NCBI GenBank assembly: GCA_029204225.1
Contig: CM055107.1
Coordinates: 23,008,178 to 23,072,177 of the forward strand
Origin: Diphasiastrum complanatum
Taxonomy: Eukaryota; Streptophyta; Lycopodiopsida; Lycopodiales; Lycopodiaceae
Direction: 5' to 3'
Length of the DNA: 64,000 nucleotides
In this document: in pieces, positions 57,557 to 64,000 of the stretch
Position numbering within the stretch: the stretch's first letter is position 1
How the letters are laid out: every line of letters starts with the position of its first letter
The notes under the pieces: model-generated
The model's input: the letters and a program-made list of their open reading frames with translations, nothing else
Told to the model about the DNA's origin: nothing
The model's database searches: none
Made by a program: the position numbers and the translations under genes

Positions 57557-58571
57557 TGTTGGATTTACTCCTCCTACTCTCCTTTATATATTTTCTAACG
57601 TTGTCACGCAGTCTGCAGTTTTTACACGCAAATTCGCACAGACAAAGAAAAGGCGAATGAATCGCGACACTATGTTCTTACACAGGTCATGGTGACAGAC
57701 GAAAAGGGGACACTACCTTACTAAATGCCAAAGGTGCCCTAACAAATAAGGCACCCTGTAAATCTTATCCTAAGGCCATTCGTAAGAGTGATGCACTTTT
57801 GTGTCATCACCAACATTCACTTCAGTACTGGCTGACGTCGCACCCTTTTCACCCCCACCCCATGTAGTTGCACTAACAGATTGGACAACAATTGCAGCCA
57901 CCCACGATCTCTTACAGATAGCACATCCACTCTGTACTTTCGCATCTGCACACCTGTAATATTATGTATATATATTGGATACCATCTGCGTATTCAGTAA
58001 TGATGATGAATTCTTTATGAATCAAGATAAGTTTAGAATAGTGAAGGAGGTTTCATTCCTCATTATAGATAGAAATAAGCTTTGTAGGGCACGCGGTTTC
58101 GTCCGCTACAGTCTTGTGCTCTACCACATTATTGATTTGTATACTTGATATGCTTAATCTGACACAGTTCATTTGTTCTGCGTTTTAGATTTGTCAATAT
58201 TGCTATGCTTATTTCTCATTCTGTCTAATCTTTCTTGTTCCTCTCTCTGGTAATAGATGATTAACTTTTAGTCTTGTCTTTTGCAAATAATTCGATACTA
58301 ATTATCAGTCGAGCACAGTCTAGCTCTTCACGAATAATTTGTCTTGCAATTTGCGACAAATTATTCATCTAGCACTTCATCCATTTAAATGTTTGGCTAT
58401 GTAATCTAGAATGACTGTGATTTCTATCACTAAAGTTCTGTTCATTCTGATAGGTGTAGTCATGCTTAGGGAGAGAGTCATTAGACTCATTCCGCTACGC
58501 ACGAACATTTTCTGCTTGAGTTCGTTTCTCATTCGTGTTCGTCATTTATTCTTCCTCCCTCTCTCCCAACA
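57557..58571 (+). repeat. 5' LTR of the 58-60 kb copia element, about 1.0 kb
   Basis: TGTTGGATTT opens at 57557, where older RNase H coding is broken, and CCCAACA closes at 58571, directly before the primer site. The TGTTGG/CCAACA ends are inverted copies. At 1015 bp it is long for a copia LTR; a nested insertion inside it cannot be excluded. Confidence 0.6.
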
Positions 58572-58584
58572 TGGTATTAGAGCC
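58572..58584 (+). other. Primer-binding site of the 58-60 kb copia element
   Basis: TGGTATTAGAGCC, adjoining the LTR end and 147 bp before gag. Confidence 0.8.
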
Positions 58585-58730
58585 ATCTTTATAGCCTGAT
58601 TAGCTCCCACAGTACAAGACTCTACTAGCCGATAGAGTAATTGTTTTCTTGTTCTGTATTTTTCAGTATCAGATTTTCATCCTTAAGTCAGTGATAGTTT
58701 CTCCTATCACTTAGACTAATTCTTCCACAT

Positions 58731-59540
58731 GGATTCCCAAGGGAAAGCCAGTCCTCTCATGGACAAACTTGATGGAGCCAATTACCATCTGTGAAAATTT
58801 AAGATGAAGATTGTACTAATGGCAAAAGAATTGTACGACGTTGTTACAAGTGCAGAAGGAAAACCCGAAGCGAACGACGCGGCAATCGCCAGATGAAAGC
58901 TGAAGGATGGAAAAGCTTTTGTACTGATCATCCTCAACATCACGGATATACAAATTGGCCATGTATCTGAGGCTCAGACATCGAAAGAAATCTGGGACAT
59001 ATTGAGCACGCTATACGAAGTGCGAGGCGTAGCTTCTAAGCTACATCTCAGGAAGAAATTCTACTCCCTCAAGATGACGAATGGTGATTCTCTGCAGAAT
59101 CACATTAATCATTTCAAGAACCTGCTAAGGCAAATGGCCGCAGTCGGATCTGTCATAGACAATCAAGACGCAATCATACAACTGCTACAAGCTTGCCAAG
59201 TTCTTACGACAACTGGGTGATGATCATCAGGACTCATCCAGAGTTGACTCTTTCGAGAGTCATCACTATGTTGTTGCAGGAAGACACGCGAAGGAACAAA
59301 GCCTCAAGTTCCTCAGCTGATTCTCACACCTTGTACACCAACAAGGGCACGACAAAGCAGAAGAAGAAGAAAGGCCCAAAGCTATCAAAGCTAGACCAGA
59401 AACCAGCTCAGCACAAGGAACAGTCGAATCCACAGACAAAGAAGAAGCTGTTCTACAAATACTGCAAATGAAACAACCATGAAATACAAGACTGTCGAAT
59501 ACTTCAAGCAAAGAACAACAACAAAGGGCAGTCGAATCAA
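58731..59540 (+). pseudogene. Ty1-copia gag
   Basis: Starts MDSQGKASPLMDKLDGANYH; TGA then stands where Trp is expected before K-F-K-M-K. Blocks follow: LMAKELYDVVTSAEGKP, LKDGKAFVLIILNITDIQIG, SKLHLRKKFYSLKMTNGDSL, LLRQMAAVGSVIDNQDAI, HPELTLSRVITMLLQEDTRR and the knuckle KLFYKYCK-stop-NNHEIQDC, where the first Cys is Tyr. Four breaks (TGA near 58793 and 58895, a shift near 59200, TGA at 59469). Confidence 0.85.
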
Positions 59541-60235
59541 GTGGAAAATGCAGCTGCAAAAGCCTTCATGACCAACCATCAAGGAGCATCTGGCGACAGT
59601 TCTTGGTTCCTGGATTTTGGAGCCACTCAGCACATGACTAGCCTGATTGGCTGTTTTAAGTCCTATACACCTTACAATATCCAGAAATTCGTTTATCTTG
59701 GCGACAATAGCACACAAGCTATTAAAGGTAAAGGAACTATAAGATTATGCTTTGAAAATGATCAATCTAAGCTACTCTCCAAAGTTTTGTATGTACCTAA
59801 GTTATCCACAAATCTAATCTCTGTAAGTTGAATCACAGATCTAGGACACAGAGTAGAATTCGAATGTTATCAATGTAAAGTAGTTGATAGGACAGGCAAT
59901 ATTCTAGCACTCAGAAAGAGGCATGGATACTTGTATAAATTAAGTCATTGCTTTTCTGCCTCTAGTCAGGCTCTCAGTACTTCAATTCAATCAAATAAAG
60001 GTTTACTCTGGCATTATAGGCTTGGTCATTTAAATTATGCTGTTGTACAACAAATGTCTAGACAATCTATTGTTCTCGATTTCGACTATCCTCGCGAAAC
60101 AGTCGAGCTACTTATCTGTCAAGACTGTCTAGTTGGAAAACAGACTAGGAAGCCATTTAAGTCAAGCCATCAGCATGTTGCTAGAGAATTGCTAGATGTT
60201 GTACATTCAGATATTTGTGGCCTGATAAAAAATCC
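59541..60235 (+). pseudogene. Ty1-copia protease and integrase N-terminus
   Basis: Protease: SSWFLDFGATQHMTS (D-F-G in place of D-S-G), then LLSKVLYVPKLSTNLISVS and a stop. Pre-integrase: LLWHYRLGHLNYAVVQQMS and ICQDCLVGKQTRKPFKS with the H-H-C-C zinc ligands. Integrase starts LLDVVHSDICGLI (first catalytic Asp) and breaks off at about 60230. The remaining 35 codons of the frame match nothing. RT, RNase H and a 3' LTR are absent. Confidence 0.85.
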
Positions 60236-60344
60236 TTTGTCGTATGATACCAACAAGGTTAATATAGATTTTGTAGCAAATAGTGTCGTTCCCATAGAGG
60301 ACAACGTTAGAAAGTTATGTTTCTGGTATAATTTATGACAAGTG

Positions 60345-61500
60345 GTGTCGAGTGTTATTCTGGCCGTCAACAGACATTAAAAAGTAACTAGTATTACTTA
60401 TATTTGGGTGTGTTGTGTTGATAATTTTCAGAACAACAATCTGGCCTTCATCAAATCGAATGAAACGCTTTCTCCAGATGAGATGTTATCAAAGTAGTAC
60501 AACAGTACTATACTCTAGCTGATTAAGGTGTCAACAGAGAGTCGAAAAATGTTCAATGTATTTGCGATTGTACAGACAATTAATTAATCGCGTTTGCGAA
60601 CTGTTCATTTCTAGACAGAAGTCCTCAACAACTAAAGTCCAAATTTATGGTTAAAAAATATGAATGGTTTCAGAGCACGTTAGAAACTTATTCCAGTGAC
60701 AATCAGGAAAACGGATCAAAGACTCAATTCCTCAGACAGGGACTGTCATCTCATATGTATACATACAGTTTTATTCAATGATCATGCTAGACTATACCAA
60801 AGATAGTCGTTATTCGAGTGTCGAAAAGAAAGTATTTGCGACAGACGAATTAGATGATTTTAAGACAATTCTTTAGAGCATGCTTTACGGATAGACAACA
60901 AACGACTGTAATGCACTAGAGAGCCTGTCTGATCAGAGAGTAATTCATGTAATGCATTAGAGATTGTTAGCAGACTCAAGATCACTCACACTCAACAGTG
61001 CGGAGAACAAAGATAAGAGAGAATAACTCACAAAACTCTATTCACTTCTTCAATCTCTTACATATGCATAAACTCTTCTCTCTCGATGCTCGAGACTGAA
61101 GTGTGAGATCTATATATGTTCTATGGGGCGAACAGACACACCTCTTAAACAATAGGTGCGTCGCTCCCACGAAAGGGTCTAGTTAACAATTAGACTATGT
61201 ATACATTCAACTATACCATGAAAGGTATATTTAATTAAGAGTTATAGTTACTCTAGTTTAACATGTCTTTTCGTATCTAGTCGTTTCGTGTGGACCACCT
61301 GGTAAAGGTTATCCAAGGCAATGTCTTTCTTATTAAAGGTTTTGTCCTTAATTACAAGGCAAGTACTTAGGAGAAATATTCCCGAAAAATGACTTAGGCC
61401 TGTTCATGATCTATACTTAACCAGCTCATATCTTCATTTTCGAGTATATCATGCCATATTTATGTTGATATTCAATTTTTAACAATAAAGTGGCATCACA
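60345..61500 (-). repeat. 3' LTR region of the retroelement at the window end
   Basis: On the minus strand a polypurine tract, GAGGAAGGGGATATA (61501-61515), is followed by TGTGATGCCACTTT, taken as the LTR start at 61500. A TATA-like CATATATAGATC lies at about 61110-61121. The far end is not fixed; 60345 is where copia coding ends, plus a margin. Confidence 0.5.
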
Positions 61501-61810
61501 TATATCCCCTTCCTCAAATGTGAAACGTCCTCGTGAACATAACATCTTCTTTTTGAGGATTATTCGCGAAACATTCTGTTCTTCAGATTTTTGTTAAGGC
61601 AAAAAGATATTTCTTCGTATATTTTGTCTTGTAGATATTTCTTCGTCTTAGAGAATATGTGTCTTGCTGTTTCTTTGATTGAATAGGTTGTTTTGAGTTG
61701 ATCTTTGAATTATTGATGAAAACTGGAATCAAACTTCAAAACATCTTTAAACTTAAAAAAATGTAGCATCCCATAGAAACATCAACACAACAAAGGCATG
61801 AATGAATGTT

Positions 61811-63998
61811 TTATGAACGATTCAATTCTTCATATAATTTTTGAGCAAACTCCAAGTTTTGTTGAGCTTCGATCAACAGCAAGTCTTCTTTTGATTTTGT
61901 GTAACGGCCAACTGGTAAGTTGCCGAATTCTTCTAACTTGACCGGGAGCAATGTTCCATCGAACAGCTCCTGAGTTAACTTTGTATCTTCGTCTGAATCA
62001 CTATGAAGAGTGACTTCTTTGCAGTAACGAGCTGAAAATCTAATAAAAGAGCTTTTAACATCAAGATTTTGAACGAAAAATAATGTTTTTGTCGCGAAAG
62101 TACCAAACTGCCAACATGAATATGTACAGAACTGCTTGTAGCAAAATAACTTCCTTCTGTCTTGCAAATTGTGTCAAATTTGCGCACAATAATCTGCAAG
62201 ATTTCGTTCCCAATCCACATAAAGGCTAAATAGTTCTGGATAAGCTATATTTATATTCATTAGCAACCCGGCATCGTCGAATTCGCCTAGATCCGCAACA
62301 GCTTGTGGTTTGTACAGTTGAAACTACGACTTTCGCTTCCAGAAATGTCGCTTATTGTCTTCGTTTTGCAAAAATTAAAACTCTTTGATTTGCATATATT
62401 CTAGAGCATACATAGCCAAAGGGCCTATGTATAACTCTGATGATCCGAAAGGCATGACCTAGAACTTACCATGGATTATGCCCCAACAGAGACATCCTTT
62501 CTGCTCAATAGAGAGCTGGGCCCATAACTAGAAAAAGTCGTCCTTCTCCCAAAGTCGCTTCCATTCGTCAAAGGCGATGCCTACTGCACTTGGTAGCATC
62601 ATGTAATCCACACGCCATTGCAATTCAACATTAAATACATGTGGACACCATTTCCAGAAGCATTCAGCAAATGCATGGAATCTGTCAGCACATACCTTCG
62701 ACTGATTGTGCTGTGTTCACTTTGGTTGTGTGGATACAGTGGCCAAGTCTTGAGTTTGCAACTCAGCATCCAACTTCTGATCTTCCAATTATTGCTTAAG
62801 ATTTGACAGCTCCTACTCGAGCTTGTCAAGATTCACGATAGTCTCCAAATACTCAGGATGGTTTGAGGCTCCGGAATAGGATGGCATAGCTTGAAGTTGT
62901 TGTGTGAAGTCATCAATGCGAAGCAGGGCCTGAAGATATTCGTCGTGTGAATCGGGCCCGCTGCAAGATGGAGTGGCTTCACTCGAGAGCTTTGCAGCTC
63001 AGCCAACTCTTCTTTGACAAGTGCCTTCGCATCCTCGAGCGGTTGCAGGAACTCGACTCAAAAAATTTTGAGCATCTGGCCTTGGAGCTGGTTCAGCATT
63101 GTGAGGTCTATTGTGACTGACCCTGCATTGGTGCACACAGAGAGAGAAGCTTCTGTTTTTATTCTAGTCATTCGCTCCTCCTGCAAATTTTTTTGGAGGG
63201 CGATGTTATGTTGATTCACAGCCAAAATTTGTTGCTTCAAAGAATCATTTTGAGTCTAAAAATTGTCAGACTTGGCCTCATTGCCTTATTCATCTTCTTC
63301 AAAGAATCAGCTTCATTTATTAGAGTCTGAAGTTGTGTTTCGAGAGAATGATTTTGTTCGATCAGTTTCGTGTTGTCTGATTTGAGCGAATCAATCTTCT
63401 CGTGGGATGCTTTTAGATCCTCTTTGCATCTCCTTTCGGAGTTAACAAATTCCATTGTAATCTTTTGATGGTACTTGTCCAACTTGTACACTTTAGCCAC
63501 TAGATTTTTGGCTTTCTCTGTCATGGTTCAAAACCACTGGGGCTAGTTGTCTAGTTCATCTTCATCTTCAATAGGTGTCCCAGGGTCGCCTTGAACAGCT
63601 GCTCGTGCTTTGTCTGATGTGTCGGACTGGGTTGCATCATCATCAGAGGTGAATGCACTCTACTGCTTCTGAGATGTAGAAGCAGATGCTAGTTTTGAAT
63701 AATCAGCAACAGCAACAGCTCCATCTGTATGTGTTGCCACAGTTGGAACTTTATCTGGTTGGGATGGTGCAACATCAATCTCCATAGCAGTGGTAGCTGC
63801 CACTTCGACTGCTGGTGCAGCATATGGTGTAGCCGGAATAGGGACAGGAAGAAGGCTGGAAAGATCAATTGGCTTGGGAGCCAACATCCTTCCCGTCAGT
63901 ATTGTTTTCTTTTGCTCGGTCAAAATTTCAAAATGGGCACACAATCGAGAAACATGTGCTCCAACGTCTGAAAACTTTTGATGCTTAATCCATCGCAA
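61811..63998 (-). pseudogene. Long coiled-coil ORF next to a retroelement 3' LTR, runs off the window
   Basis: Minus-strand frames join across a few stops and shifts to over 700 codons, still open at the window edge. Order: WIKHQKFSDVGAHVSRLCAH and FEILTEQKKTILTGRMLAPK; an Ala/Pro/Thr-rich linker; an acidic patch; a heptad-rich coiled coil (KVYKLDKYHQKITMEFVNSE, HEKIDSLKSDNTKLIEQNHS, 63240-63524; ILAVNQHNIALQKNLQEE); then FHAFAECFWKWCPHVF, GPLAMYALEYMQIKEF and a C-terminal LLIEAQQNLEFAQKLYEELN ending at 61811. The polypurine tract and LTR follow 300 bp on. It occupies the place of an env-like or extra 3' ORF. No reverse transcriptase is visible in the window part. Family unknown. Confidence 0.5.
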
Positions 63999-64000
63999 AA

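Overview
The window is nuclear DNA of a land plant, about 37% GC by eye and dominated by decayed transposable elements. Support for a plant: an intronless SHORT-ROOT-type GRAS gene, a multi-exon nuclear gene for a probable chloroplast-lumen NTF2-like (DUF2358-type) protein, primer-binding sites of the plant Ty1-copia kind (TGGTATCAGAGC and variants), CACTA TNP2 sequence and long (GA)n tracts. Multi-kilobase introns packed with retroelements, a Penelope-like reverse transcriptase (very rare in flowering plants) and few genes in 64 kb suggest a fern, other seed-free plant or conifer rather than an angiosperm. That placement is inference.

Layout. 0-7 kb: copia gag and RNase H pieces, three-part remains of a minus-strand copia family (LTRs at 0.74-1.3 and 5.8-6.36 kb), and a broken CACTA transposase at 3.3-5.1 kb. 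7.2-10.05 kb, minus strand: a decayed intron-containing gene whose reading frames add up to a ParB-like domain followed by a beta-class amino-DNA methyltransferase. 10.4-13.8 kb: a plus-strand copia element with a 548-bp duplication inside gag. 15.8-17.9 kb, minus: the Penelope-like reverse transcriptase. 17.9-22.4 kb: copia pieces, a CACTA relic and two more copies of the first LTR family. 23.3-24.85 kb, minus: the intact GRAS gene, followed by about 3.6 kb of quiet upstream DNA. 28.6-33.4 kb: three LTRs of one copia family around a deleted element, then a Ty3-gypsy chromodomain tail and LTR.

34.4-51.8 kb, minus: the NTF2-like gene. Four downstream exons (34446-34638, 40674-40823, 41331-41413, 44879-45038) join in phase, and a transit-peptide exon at 51616-51824 is phase-compatible as exon 1. 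Its introns hold gypsy fragments in both orientations, a probable solo LTR, copia gag and a gypsy element with LTR. 52-64 kb: old copia and gypsy pieces, an inverted-repeat pair at 53.56/55.34 kb, a copia element with a roughly 1-kb LTR (57.56-60.3 kb) inserted into an older copia RNase H, and, to the window end on the minus strand, a long decayed coiled-coil ORF beside a retroelement 3' LTR.

Only the GRAS gene and the NTF2-like gene look like functioning host genes. A possible 83-residue secreted protein (50.3-50.6 kb) is uncertain. Everything else with coding similarity is interrupted by stops, frameshifts or deletions.
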